From NCBI GenBank assembly GCA_002298605.1, contig DBKS01000010.1, forward strand, positions 14,134-28,057: DNA of 13,924 nt. Direction: 5' to 3'. Position 1 is the stretch's first letter; every line of letters starts with the position of its first letter. The position numbers and the translations under genes are program-made. Below, one piece after another: positions 1 to 7,335 of the stretch. This stretch comes from Bifidobacterium sp. UBA744 (GTDB lineage Bacteria; Actinomycetota; Actinomycetes; Actinomycetales; Bifidobacteriaceae). A model generated the notes under the pieces. It did not search any database. It had not been told where the DNA came from and was given only the letters and a program-made list of their open reading frames with translations.

Positions 1-1194
1 GGCATCAGGGGACGCGTCTTCGCCAAGGCGTTCGGCCACTTCGTGCAGTGGAGCAAGGATCAGCAGGATGGTCGCGGGCATGGCGTCGTCCGGCGCCTTG
101 AGCATTCCTTCTTTATGGCGACGGTGGGATCCTCGATCAGGGACGCGCTGGGGCCGAACCTTGCGTTCCTCGCCTGCGGCGGCGCGCCGTTGAATGTCGA
201 TTTGGCCCATTTCTTCAACGGGATGGACGGCATCACCTTCATCCAGGGCTACGGCATGACCGAAACCGCCGCGCCGATGCTGGTCAACTGGGAGGAGGAC
301 AACGAGGTCGGATCGGTCGGCAAGCCGGGTCCCGGCATGGGCGTGCGCGTCGCAGATGACGGCGAGCTGCAGGTATGCGGCCCGAATGTGTTCCTCGGCT
401 ATTATCACAATCCCCGCTTGACCGCCGAGGCCAGAGCCGACGACACCTGGCTGAAAACCGGCGACCTCGGCGAAATAGACGATCGTGGCTTTGTGTTCAT
501 CACCGGCCGCAAAAAGGACATCATCATCACTGCAGGCGGCAAGAACATCAGCCCGGCGCCCCTCGAGGATGTGATCGAAACCTGCCCGATCGTGCAGCAC
601 GCCGTGGTGGTGGGAGACGGACGGCCCTTCGTCTCCGCCCTGATCGAGCTTGAGCCCGACATGCTTCGTTCCTGGCTCGCCAGCCAGGGGCTCGACGACA
701 CCATGCCTCTTGAGGAGGCAAGGGGGAACGATGCGGTGCGGGCCTTCATCCAGCAGTATGTCGACAAGGCCAACGCCAGCGTGTCGCGTGCCGAATCGGT
801 GCGCAAGTTCGCCATCCTTTCCACCCAGTTCAATCAGAAGGACGGCACGCTGACCCCGAGCCTGAAGGTCGTGCGGCCCAAGGTGCTGTCGCGGTATGCC
901 GATGTGATCGATGGTGAGATCTACGCGTCCAAAAGCGTCGCGAAGCCGTTGCCCGCCACCGTCAAGATCCTCGACGACACGGCGGTGACCGTGCAGCGCG
1001 CCGCCGAGTCGGTGCGCCAGGCCTCCGAAACGGTGAGCCCGATGGTTCGTCAGGCGATCGATCGAGCCAAAACCAATGTGTCGGATTCGCTTGCTAGCGT
1101 GCAAGGGAAAATGAAGAAGCCGGTTGACGTCCCGTCCGAGGAACAGGCCGATCACGCCGGGGCAAGCGAAGAACGCGAAGAAGAGGAGAAGTAG
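1..1194 (+). CDS. Long-chain fatty acid--CoA ligase (AMP-forming), 5'-truncated by window edge
   Basis: Activates a fatty acid with ATP to an acyl-adenylate and then forms the acyl-CoA thioester. The reading frame is open from base 1, so the N-terminal half, including the ATP P-loop, lies upstream; a GTG at 43 is in frame but is not a credible start. The 397 visible codons carry the ANL-superfamily core: YGMTETA (codons 84-90), TGDLGEID (from 153), hinge region [14 protein letters not shown] (from 169) and [10 protein letters not shown], with the expected C-terminal catalytic lysine at codon 289. After the usual end of the fold (about codon 310) there is an extra tail of roughly 80 residues, helical-looking and rich in Ala, Ser, Val and charged residues, ending in a Glu-rich stretch. 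def follows after four bases, so the two are probably cotranscribed. The family is certain; the chain-length preference is inferred. Confidence 0.92.
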   Translation, partial: GIRGRVFAKAFGHFVQWSKDQQDGRGHGVVRRLEHSFFMATVGSSIRDALGPNLAFLACGGAPLNVDLAHFFNGMDGITFIQGYGMTETAAPMLVNWEEDNEVGSVGKPGPGMGVRVADDGELQVCGPNVFLGYYHNPRLTAEARADDTWLKTGDLGEIDDRGFVFITGRKKDIIITAGGKNISPAPLEDVIETCPIVQHAVVVGDGRPFVSALIELEPDMLRSWLASQGLDDTMPLEEARGNDAVRAFIQQYVDKANASVSRAESVRKFAILSTQFNQKDGTLTPSLKVVRPKVLSRYADVIDGEIYASKSVAKPLPATVKILDDTAVTVQRAAESVRQASETVSPMVRQAIDRAKTNVSDSLASVQGKMKKPVDVPSEEQADHAGASEEREEEEK

Positions 1195-1198
1195 CGCC

Positions 1199-1687
1199 GT
1201 GGCCATTCGTCAAATCAGAGTTGTTCCCGATCCTGTGCTGCGCACGCCGTGCGACGAGATCACCAACATCACCCCGGCGGTGAGGCGTCTGGTGCGGGAT
1301 CTGCTCGACACCGTGGACGATCCGGGGCGCGCGGGTTTGTCGGCCAACCAGATCGGTGTCTCCCTCCGGGCGTTCTCCTATAACATCGACGGCAAGATAG
1401 GATATGTGCTCAATCCGGTGCTGGAAGAGACCAAGGGCGAGCAATACGGCGACGAGGGATGCCTGTCGGTGCCCGGATTGTGGTACAAAACCCGGCGGGC
1501 GGACTACGCCCGCGTGCGTGGCATCGATCTGGACGGCAAGCCCGTGGTGCTTGAAGGCACCGGCATCATGGGACGCATGCTGCAGCACGAGACGGACCAT
1601 CTCGACGGGCATGTCTATCTGGACCGACTGGAACGGCAGGAGCGCCGCGAGGCGCTGCGGTATATGCGCCGACAGCAGTCCAAGTAG
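1199..1687 (+). CDS. def: Peptide deformylase
   Basis: Metalloenzyme that removes the formyl group from the N-terminal methionine of nascent proteins at the ribosome. All three family motifs are visible: GLSANQIG (residues 46-53, Q51 supporting the oxyanion), EGCLS (86-90, metal ligand C88) and QHETDHLDG (129-137, ligands H130 and H134, catalytic E131). The length, 162 residues, is normal. I chose the GTG at 1199 because GAGGAG at 1183-1188 sits about ten bases before it and homology starts with the [12 protein letters not shown] block. An in-frame ATG at 1124 would add 25 basic residues read through the end of the acyl-CoA ligase gene and is unlikely. The ribosome-binding site lies inside the upstream gene, which suggests translational coupling. 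Its position just ahead of rpsB fits a translation-related cluster. Confidence 0.96.
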   Translation: MAIRQIRVVPDPVLRTPCDEITNITPAVRRLVRDLLDTVDDPGRAGLSANQIGVSLRAFSYNIDGKIGYVLNPVLEETKGEQYGDEGCLSVPGLWYKTRRADYARVRGIDLDGKPVVLEGTGIMGRMLQHETDHLDGHVYLDRLERQERREALRYMRRQQSK

Positions 1688-1885
1688 TCCTGTATTCTTA
1701 TCCTTCGTGTGCCCTCCCGGCCGAAGCGCAGTCGCAGGTGCTGAAGCCACCCGTATTGTCTACACGGCACACACCAAATTCGCGTCATGTCCGCGACGGT
1801 CCGTGTCGGTCGGCCAATCCGGTTTCGGAGAATGGCTGCATACGGATGCACATGACCAGGCAAGAACCGACAGAAAGGTAGTGCT
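1688..1885 (+). promoter_or_regulatory. rpsB upstream leader region (promoter not resolved)
   Basis: These 198 noncoding bases between def and rpsB must hold the rpsB promoter if rpsB-tsf is its own transcription unit. I could not find a convincing -35/-10 pair: TTGTCT at 1756 has no good -10 at 16-18 bases. A small perfect hairpin is present (TGCAT 1837-1841, loop ACGG, ATGCA 1846-1850), ending 35 bases before the rpsB start. The rpsB ribosome-binding site is AAAGG at about 1874-1878. In other bacteria S2 represses its own operon through the 5' leader, so a regulatory RNA here is possible but not shown. There is no clear terminator after def. Confidence 0.35.
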
Positions 1886-2713
1886 ATGGCACAAATCACG
1901 ATGAGCGAGATGCTCAAGGCTGGCGTCCACTTTGGTCATCAGACCCGCCGTTGGAACCCGAAGATGAAGCAGTACATCCTCATGGAGCGCAACGGCATCC
2001 ACATCATCAACCTGTTCAAGTCCCTCGAACTGATCGACAAGGCCTATGACTTCATCAAGGCCACCGTCGCGCACAACGGCACCGTCCTGTTCGTCGGCAC
2101 CAAGAAGCAGGCCCAGGAGGCCATCGCCAGCCAGGCCACTCGCGTGAACATGCCGTATGTCTCCGAGCGCTGGCTCGGCGGTATGCTGACCAACTTCCAG
2201 ACCGTCTCCAAGCGCGTCGCCCGCCTCAAGGAGCTCGAGGAGATGGACTTCTCCGACGTGCACGGTTCCGGTCTGACCAAGAAGGAGCTGCTGCTGCTCG
2301 AGCGCGAGAAGGACAAGCTGGCCAAGCAGCTTGGCGGTATCCGCAACATGAACCGCACCCCCTCCGCGATGTTCGTTGTGGACGTCAACAAGGAAGCCCT
2401 GGCCGTTGAGGAAGCCCACAAGCTCGGCATCCCGGTGGTGGCCCTGGTGGACACCAACGCCGATCCGGAATCCGTGGACTACCCGATCCCCGCCAACGAC
2501 GACGCCATTCGCGGCGTCGAACTGCTGACCGGCCTGATCGCCGACGCCGTCGCCGATGGCCTGCTCGAGCGTTCCGGCCAGGCGGCCAAGGCCGAAGGCG
2601 AATCCTCCGAGCAGCCGATGGCAGCTTGGGAGAAGGATCTGCTTCAGCAGGGCTCCGAGACCGCTGAGGCTGCGCCCGAGGCGGCCAAGACCGAGGCCCC
2701 CAAGGCTGAGTGA
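1886..2713 (+). CDS. rpsB: 30S ribosomal protein S2
   Basis: Structural protein of the small ribosomal subunit, binding late in assembly near the S1 site and the mRNA exit. The sequence opens with [19 protein letters not shown] and continues with [12 protein letters not shown], the typical S2 N-terminus; [14 protein letters not shown] and MFVVDVNKE...[18 protein letters not shown] are further S2 hallmarks. Length is 275 residues, with an Ala/Glu-rich tail of about 50 residues after the conserved domain, as in other high-GC Gram-positive S2 proteins. The ATG at 1886 is preceded by AGAAAGG. It is followed after 91 bases by tsf, the classic rpsB-tsf pair, with a strong stem-loop between them that may lower tsf transcription or translation relative to rpsB. 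Confidence 0.98.
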   Translation: MAQITMSEMLKAGVHFGHQTRRWNPKMKQYILMERNGIHIINLFKSLELIDKAYDFIKATVAHNGTVLFVGTKKQAQEAIASQATRVNMPYVSERWLGGMLTNFQTVSKRVARLKELEEMDFSDVHGSGLTKKELLLLEREKDKLAKQLGGIRNMNRTPSAMFVVDVNKEALAVEEAHKLGIPVVALVDTNADPESVDYPIPANDDAIRGVELLTGLIADAVADGLLERSGQAAKAEGESSEQPMAAWEKDLLQQGSETAEAAPEAAKTEAPKAE

Positions 2714-2719
2714 CCTCTT

Positions 2720-2768
2720 CGTTATGTGCCGAACGCGACGTTTCCGATGCCGCGGCCGGCACATAACG
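2720..2768 (+). promoter_or_regulatory. 12-bp perfect inverted repeat between rpsB and tsf
   Basis: The left arm CGTTATGTGCCG (2720-2731) and right arm CGGCACATAACG (2757-2768) are exact reverse complements with a 25-base loop, beginning 7 bases after the rpsB stop and ending 36 bases before the tsf start. There is no run of T directly after it, so it is not a standard intrinsic terminator. It could be a partial attenuator or an mRNA processing or stability element. In E. coli the same gap holds a structure proposed to make S2 and EF-Ts expression unequal. An alternative 7-bp stem (GATGCCG 2746-2752 with CGGCATC 2767-2773) overlaps the right arm and would compete with it. Confidence 0.6.
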
Positions 2769-2804
2769 GCATCATGAGTTGTTTCATATAACTAGGGAGA
2801 AAAC

Positions 2805-3659
2805 ATGGCAGCAATTACCGCCGCTCTGATCAAGCAGGTCCGCGAGGATACCGGTGCCGGCATGCTCGACGTCAAGAAGGCCCTTACCGAGGCCGAGGGA
2901 GACGTGGCCCGCGCCAAGGAAATCATTCGAGCCAAGGGCATCGCCGCGGCCGGCAAGCGTGAAGGCCGCAAGGCCCAGGAAGGCACCATCGCCTCCAAGG
3001 TCGTCGAAACCGCCAACGGTGAAACCGGCTACGCGGTCGAAGTGAACTCCGAAACCGACTTTGTGGCCAAGACGCCGAAGTTCGTTGAGTTCGCCGACGA
3101 GGTGCTGGGCTACGCCGTCGCCGCCGACGCCGATTCCGCCGAGGCCGCCGACGCCGCCCCCGCCAAGGAGGGCACCGTCGAGGAGTTCATCAAGGAGGAA
3201 TCCTCCACCTTCGGCGAGCATATCAAGATCGGCCAGTTCGCGAAGATCTCCGGCGAACATGTCGAGGTTTACGCTCACAAGAAGTCCGTGGAGATGCCGC
3301 CGAGCATCGTGGCCATGATCGCCACCGACAAGGCCGGCGCCGCCGTGGCCCACGAAGCCGCTCTGCAGATTTCCGCCATGGGCGCCAAGTGGCTCACCCG
3401 CGAGGACGTTCCGGCCGATGTGGTCGAGTCCGAGCGCCGCGTGGCCACCGAGAAGTCCATCGCGGAAGGCAAGCCGGAGAAGATCGTCCCCAGGATCGTC
3501 GAAGGCCGTCTGAACGCGTTCTTCAAGGAAGTCGTGCTTCTCGAGCAGCCCTATGTCAAGGATCCTTCCAAGACCGTCGGCAAGCTCTTTGAAGAAGCGG
3601 GCGGCAAGGCTCTCGCCTTCGCCCGTATCGAAGTCGGCAAGGGCGAGGACGCGGAGTGA
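2805..3659 (+). CDS. tsf: Elongation factor Ts
   Basis: Guanine nucleotide exchange factor that recycles EF-Tu from its GDP form during translation in the cytoplasm. The N-terminal UBA-like domain contains VREDTGAGMLDVKKAL (12-27). The core has the diagnostic NSETDFVAK (81-89), whose TDFV segment contacts EF-Tu, and the C-terminus has LLEQPYVKDPSKTVGKL, another family signature. Length is 284 residues, close to the E. coli protein (283). An Ala/Asp-rich insert around residues 107-123 is a loop difference only. The start at 2805 has an excellent AGGGAGA at 2794-2800. It forms a pair with rpsB; a terminator-like hairpin begins 82 bases after the stop. Confidence 0.98.
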   Translation: MAAITAALIKQVREDTGAGMLDVKKALTEAEGDVARAKEIIRAKGIAAAGKREGRKAQEGTIASKVVETANGETGYAVEVNSETDFVAKTPKFVEFADEVLGYAVAADADSAEAADAAPAKEGTVEEFIKEESSTFGEHIKIGQFAKISGEHVEVYAHKKSVEMPPSIVAMIATDKAGAAVAHEAALQISAMGAKWLTREDVPADVVESERRVATEKSIAEGKPEKIVPRIVEGRLNAFFKEVVLLEQPYVKDPSKTVGKLFEEAGGKALAFARIEVGKGEDAE

Positions 3660-3740
3660 CGATCTCATGTGAACGCCTGCGCGGGCTGATCTGAGATTCC
3701 GAGAGAGGATCGACGGCCCCGGGTGCGTCACAAGTCCTTG

Positions 3741-3771
3741 AGGGGTTCTGCATCCACAGTGCGGAGCCCCT
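3741..3771 (+). terminator. Probable intrinsic terminator of rpsB-tsf
   Basis: AGGGGTTCTGC (3741-3751) pairs with GCGGAGCCCCT (3761-3771) over 11 base pairs, two of them G-U, leaving a 9-base loop. It is followed by TTCACTATATT, an interrupted T-rich tract. The strong GC lower stem and the position between tsf and a functionally different gene favour a terminator. The imperfect T tract leaves room for partial readthrough into the downstream transporter gene. A looser repeat (ATCTCA 3662-3667 with TGAGAT 3692-3697) lies nearer the tsf stop. Confidence 0.6.
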
Positions 3772-3783
3772 TTCACTATATTG

Positions 3784-3813
3784 GCCGCCCATGGCATCGG
3801 ACCCATGGGCGGC
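3784..3813 (+). promoter_or_regulatory. Second GC-rich hairpin, upstream of the YddG-like gene
   Basis: GCCGCCCATGG (3784-3794) and CCATGGGCGGC (3803-3813) are perfect 11-bp reverse complements with an 8-base loop. Only TTGCCTCTG follows, so it lacks a good T tract. It may be a backup terminator, a stability element, or part of a leader controlling the transporter, whose start is 74 bases further on. I found no confident promoter between it and that gene. Confidence 0.5.
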
Positions 3814-3887
3814 TTGCCTCTGCATATATGCCGGCCCGGCCCGTAGCAACCATGCGCCCGGACCACTGCGAGAATGGGGAGAACAGG

Positions 3888-4811
3888 ATGAATCAGGTCG
3901 AGCAAGGCGCCCATGTGCCGGCCGCGCGCGCCACCGTGGTGGGATTATGCGCAATTCTGCTGTGGAGTCTGATGACCGCGTTGGTACGTATCGTCGCCGA
4001 TGCGTTCGGGGCGACGCTCGGCTCTGCGCTGATCTATACCTTCGGCGTGGCGCTGCTGATGATCTTTCACCGTCCCGCGCCCCTGAGGCTGGCGCCGCGC
4101 CGTTATCTGATAGTCGGCGGAGCGCTGTTCGTGTTCTATGAATCCGCCATCTCCCTGTCGATTGGACTTGCCCCGACGTCCATTGGATCGGTGGAGGTGA
4201 GCCTGGTGAATTATATGTGGCCGACGATGATGGTGCTCCTCTCCGCCGCACTTGCGCGGCCGAAACGGCAAGGAGCGGTATGCCGGGCGCTGCCGGGCGC
4301 CGTCGTCGCCACGGCGGGCGTGATCCTGGCCGTGGGCGGCAACTCCGGGCTTGACCCCACCGCCGCCCTCAGACACGTGACCGCCGATCCGCTGCCGTAC
4401 GCCCTGGCGTTTGCCGGGGCCCTGGCCTGGTCGATTTACGCCGTGATCACTCCCGGCATGGCTCGTGGTTATGACGGCACATCCGTGTTCTTCCCCCTTG
4501 TCGCCGTGGCGTTATGGGTCATTCACTTCGCTTCCTCGCAGGGCTGGCCGCAGTCCGCGCCCGGGCCAATCGCCTGGCTTGCGGCCGTCGGCGCGGGCGC
4601 GGTGATCGCCGGAGGCTATGCATGCTGGGGGTATGGCATTTTGCACGGCAGCCTGAACACCCTGGCTGTCGCCTCGTATGCCACGCCGATATTGTCCGCA
4701 ACGGCCAGCGCGGTCATGCTGCGGCTGACGCTGTCGCTGCCGTTTTGGTGCGGTGCGGCATTGGTCGTCGTTGGATCGCTTATCAATCTGCGGGTGAGTC
4801 GTCGCGGCTAA
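3888..4811 (+). CDS. yddG: YddG-like aromatic amino acid exporter (EamA/DMT family)
   Basis: Inner-membrane transporter of the drug/metabolite family, probably exporting aromatic amino acids. Length is 307 residues (E. coli YddG about 293) with ten hydrophobic segments, roughly residues 14-36, 42-60, 72-94, 103-122, 132-150, 170-192, 197-216, 225-250, 256-277 and 281-302. The resemblance to YddG as I remember it runs end to end: IxLWSxM in helix 1, FVFYE in helix 3, EVSLVNYMWP in helix 4, LAVGGNSGL, MARGYDGTSVF, and GILHGSLNTLAVASY.TPILS in helices 8-9. The ATG at 3888 has GGGGAG at 3876-3881; in-frame starts further upstream (3723, 3852) lack a site, and 3723 would translate through two hairpins. 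It interrupts the common tsf-pyrH order. The substrate is inferred from family membership; other hydrophobic metabolites are possible. Confidence 0.82.
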   Translation: MNQVEQGAHVPAARATVVGLCAILLWSLMTALVRIVADAFGATLGSALIYTFGVALLMIFHRPAPLRLAPRRYLIVGGALFVFYESAISLSIGLAPTSIGSVEVSLVNYMWPTMMVLLSAALARPKRQGAVCRALPGAVVATAGVILAVGGNSGLDPTAALRHVTADPLPYALAFAGALAWSIYAVITPGMARGYDGTSVFFPLVAVALWVIHFASSQGWPQSAPGPIAWLAAVGAGAVIAGGYACWGYGILHGSLNTLAVASYATPILSATASAVMLRLTLSLPFWCGAALVVVGSLINLRVSRRG

Positions 4812-4841
4812 CAGCGCATGTCGCTGCACACCCCGTCGTGC

Positions 4842-4871
4842 TGGACCGATATGCTTGGGTACCGGTATATC
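4842..4871 (+). promoter_or_regulatory. Weak promoter candidate for pyrH
   Basis: TGGACC (4842-4847) and TATATC (4866-4871) each match 4 of 6 bases of the sigma-70 consensus, with an 18-base spacer, in the 85-base gap between the transporter gene and pyrH. A separate promoter would make sense because the transporter and pyrH-frr have unrelated roles. The match is weak and may be chance. Confidence 0.2.
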
Positions 4872-4896
4872 GTAGGCCTTGAGCAGAAAGGCGATT

Positions 4897-5646
4897 ATGG
4901 CTAGCAAAGAAGCGGGTGACAACCCTCGCAGGGTTCTTCTGAAACTGTCCGGGGAAGCGTTCGGCGGCGGCAAAGTCGGTATCGACACGCATGTGATCCG
5001 GCGCATCGCAGAAGAGATCGTACCGGCCGTCAATAAGGGCGTGCAGGTCGCGATCGTCGTCGGCGGGGGCAATTTCTTCCGCGGCGCGGAACTGCAGCAG
5101 GCCGGCATCGACCGGTCGCGCGGCGATTACATGGGTATGCTCGGCACCGTGATGAACTGCCTCGCCCTGCAGGATTTTCTCGAGCAGGAAGGCCAGGCCA
5201 CGCGTGTGCAGACCGCCATCACCATGGGGCAGGTCGCCGAGCCGTATATTCCGTTGAAGGCCATCCGCCATTTGGAAAAGGGCCGGGTGGTGATCTTCGG
5301 CGCCGGCGCCGGCATGCCGTATTTCTCCACGGATACCGTTTCCATCCAGCGTTCCCTTGAGATTCACTGCGACGAGGTTCTGATGGGCAAAAACGGGGTT
5401 GACGGCGTGTATACCGCCGATCCGCGCAAGCATGCCGATGCCAGGCGCTTCGCCACGCTGAGCTACAAACGCGCGCTGGTCGACAATCTCGCCGTGATGG
5501 ATGCGGCGGCCTTGTCGATGGCACGCGACAACAAGCAGCGTATCCGTGTGTTCGGCCTTGAGGAGCCCGGCAACGTGACCCGCGCCCTCATCGGCGAGGA
5601 ACTCGGCACGCTGGTCTCCACCGCCGAATCGGCGATAGCCGAGTAG
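4897..5646 (+). CDS. pyrH: Uridylate (UMP) kinase
   Basis: Bacterial UMP kinase of the amino acid kinase fold; converts UMP plus ATP to UDP, an essential step of pyrimidine nucleotide synthesis, usually as a GTP-activated hexamer. Motifs: KLSGEAFG (16-23, phosphate binding), GGGNFFRG (56-63), RGDYMGML (75-82, the UMP and allosteric region), [13 protein letters not shown] (135-147) and [14 protein letters not shown] (165-178, nucleotide binding). Length is 249 residues, normal for the family. I chose the ATG at 4897 because GAAAGG at 4886-4891 lies five bases upstream; an in-frame TTG at 4879 has no such site. It is followed after 72 bases by frr, the widespread pyrH-frr pair. Confidence 0.97.
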   Translation: MASKEAGDNPRRVLLKLSGEAFGGGKVGIDTHVIRRIAEEIVPAVNKGVQVAIVVGGGNFFRGAELQQAGIDRSRGDYMGMLGTVMNCLALQDFLEQEGQATRVQTAITMGQVAEPYIPLKAIRHLEKGRVVIFGAGAGMPYFSTDTVSIQRSLEIHCDEVLMGKNGVDGVYTADPRKHADARRFATLSYKRALVDNLAVMDAAALSMARDNKQRIRVFGLEEPGNVTRALIGEELGTLVSTAESAIAE

Positions 5647-5718
5647 CGGACGGCGTCGCGCCCAAGCACACGAAGAACGACACAGCAATCACAGCAGCAA
5701 TACAACAAAGGAGCACAC

Positions 5719-6273
5719 ATGGCTACCGTTATCGACCAGGCCAAGGAGCAGATGTCGAAAACCGTCGAGAACACCAAGGAAAATTTTGCCGGCATCCGGA
5801 CCGGACGAGCCAACCCGGCGCTGTTGAACGGCATCATGGTGGACTACTACGGCGTGCCCACGCCGATTAAGGCCGTCGCCTCCATTGGCGTGCCCGAACC
5901 CCGCACCCTTGCCATCACCCCCTTCGACGCATCCCAGGCCGCCGCCGTTGAAAAGGCGATCCGCAATTCCGATCTTGGCGTGAGTCCGAACCGCGACGGC
6001 AACGTCATCCGCGTCACCATGCCGGAGCTCACCGAGGAGCGTCGCAAGGACTACGTCAAGCTCGCCAAGTCCAAGGCGGAAGACGGCAAGGTGGCGGTGC
6101 GCAACATTCGCCGCAAGACGAAGGAAACCATCGACAAGTCGGTGAAGGACGGCGACATGGGCGAGGACGAGGGCGATCGTCTGCTCAAGGAGCTCGACAA
6201 GGTCACCAAGAACGTCACGGATGAGATCGATTCGCTGCTCGAAACCAAACAGAAGGAAATTCTCGAGGTCTGA
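5719..6273 (+). CDS. frr: Ribosome recycling factor
   Basis: Together with EF-G it splits the post-termination ribosome so that subunits can be reused. The 184-residue length matches the family (about 185). Recognisable blocks are the N-terminal helix followed by IRTGRANPALL, the domain II segment DYYGVPTPIKAVASIGVPEPRT, and the C-terminal helices with PELTEERRKDYVKLAK, VAVRNIRRK and KEILEV. The start is fixed by AAAGGAG at 5707-5713, five bases before the ATG. The 72-base leader after pyrH has almost no T in its last 50 bases and should be unstructured, consistent with efficient translation. Confidence 0.98.
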   Translation: MATVIDQAKEQMSKTVENTKENFAGIRTGRANPALLNGIMVDYYGVPTPIKAVASIGVPEPRTLAITPFDASQAAAVEKAIRNSDLGVSPNRDGNVIRVTMPELTEERRKDYVKLAKSKAEDGKVAVRNIRRKTKETIDKSVKDGDMGEDEGDRLLKELDKVTKNVTDEIDSLLETKQKEILEV

Positions 6274-6313
6274 GCGCCGTTCGCAGTCGTTTCGTCTCAA
6301 CCATTATCGCATT

Positions 6314-7276
6314 ATGGACAGTCACGATCAGATAGATGCCATCAACAAGCGCACCGGACGCAATATGCCCCAGGCCGTCGCCACAGCCGCCGTGCTTATC
6401 GCGCTGATACTGGTGTGTCTGCTGATTCGCATTGATTGTTTCGTCTGTCTGATCGTGTTGTTCATGATGCTCGCCTTGTGGGAGCTGCGTATTGATTTCG
6501 CCACGGCGGGTCTGCATATTCCCGTGGTGGCGTTGTGGATGTGCTCGGCGGCCGCCATGCTGGCGACGTATTATGCTCCCTGGCATTATGCGGCGATGAG
6601 TTTGAGCGTGATCGCCACGATTATCGTTGCCGTGCCCTGTTCCACGGCTCGGCTGAATTTCAGCAACCGCGTGCCGCTGGCCGTGGCCAGGAAGCTATCC
6701 GCTTCAGACGCCGCCATTCGCGCGAAGTCGTCGTTCGGCAACGGTGACCACGCTCCGCAGGCCAGCAGGATCGCCAATGTCGGCGTCACCCTGCTTGCCA
6801 TCCTGTATATTCCGGTGCTGGCGTGCTATCTGGTGTTCCCGCTTACTTTCGGCGGTCATCCGGCGGCTCACGCCATCATGAGCGTGTTCCTGCCCGCGCT
6901 GTCGGACACGGGGGGATTGTTCTTCGGCGCGGCGTTCGGCAAGCATCGGCTGTCGCCCCGGATCAGTCCCAAGAAATCCTATGAGGGATTGCTGGGTTCC
7001 ATTCTTTTCTCCATGGCCGGCGCCTTCGCCATCTTCGCCTGCACCTACGGGACGCGGGTTTGGGCGTCGCATTGGTGGGTTCCGATTGTGCTCGGCGTTG
7101 TCGTGGGTGTCGTGGGTACCTACGGCGACCTGTGCGCATCGCTGCTCAAACGAGATCTCGGCATCAAGGACATGGGGCATCTGCTCAAGGGTCATGGCGG
7201 CGTGCTGGATCGCGTCGATTCGATCCTGATGTGTGCGCCATTCATCGCGGGACTGCTGTTCGCCACGGGTTTGTGA
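6314..7276 (+). CDS. cdsA: Phosphatidate cytidylyltransferase (CDP-diglyceride synthase)
   Basis: Integral membrane enzyme converting phosphatidic acid and CTP to CDP-diacylglycerol, the precursor of bacterial phospholipids. The diagnostic C-terminal signature is complete at residues 276-302: SLLKRD, IKDMG, then HGGVLDRVDS with the metal-binding aspartates. Hydrophobic segments fill most of the rest, beginning near residue 20 (AVATAAVLIALILVCLLI). From the ATG at 6314 the length is 320 residues. The start is uncertain: no Shine-Dalgarno sequence precedes 6314, an in-frame ATG at 6221 lies inside frr and would add 31 very basic residues, and another ATG at 6365 also lacks a good site. I prefer 6314 because the INKRTGRNMPQA segment after it resembles homologues as I recall them. 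The frr-cdsA order is common in bacteria. Confidence 0.94.
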   Translation: MDSHDQIDAINKRTGRNMPQAVATAAVLIALILVCLLIRIDCFVCLIVLFMMLALWELRIDFATAGLHIPVVALWMCSAAAMLATYYAPWHYAAMSLSVIATIIVAVPCSTARLNFSNRVPLAVARKLSASDAAIRAKSSFGNGDHAPQASRIANVGVTLLAILYIPVLACYLVFPLTFGGHPAAHAIMSVFLPALSDTGGLFFGAAFGKHRLSPRISPKKSYEGLLGSILFSMAGAFAIFACTYGTRVWASHWWVPIVLGVVVGVVGTYGDLCASLLKRDLGIKDMGHLLKGHGGVLDRVDSILMCAPFIAGLLFATGL

Positions 7277-7335
7277 CGCACCCCTCCGTCTGCCACTTCG
7301 CGCTGGCCGTGGCGAGCCGTATAGTGGAGACCACT

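Noticed and set aside
1760..2764. Long antisense ORF opposite rpsB
   Set aside because: GC-rich coding DNA commonly leaves long open antisense frames; it has no family resemblance and the + strand encodes certain rpsB.
2720..2773. H-type pseudoknot in the rpsB-tsf gap
   Set aside because: The two stems would need a zero-length loop to cross a 12-bp helix, which is not physically reasonable; they are better read as competing hairpins.
3723..3887. Upstream in-frame extension of the YddG-like protein
   Set aside because: The extension would be translated through two strong hairpins, lacks a ribosome-binding site and is not membrane-like; the ATG at 3888 has GGGGAG.
2784..3914. 376-residue antisense ORF opposite tsf
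   Set aside because: Glycine/leucine-rich shadow of tsf that also reads through two hairpins; no recognisable protein.
7320..7325. TATAGT as a -10 element for rlmN
   Set aside because: No acceptable -35 lies 16-18 bases upstream, and transcription from it would start within a few bases of the ATG, removing the GGAG ribosome-binding site.
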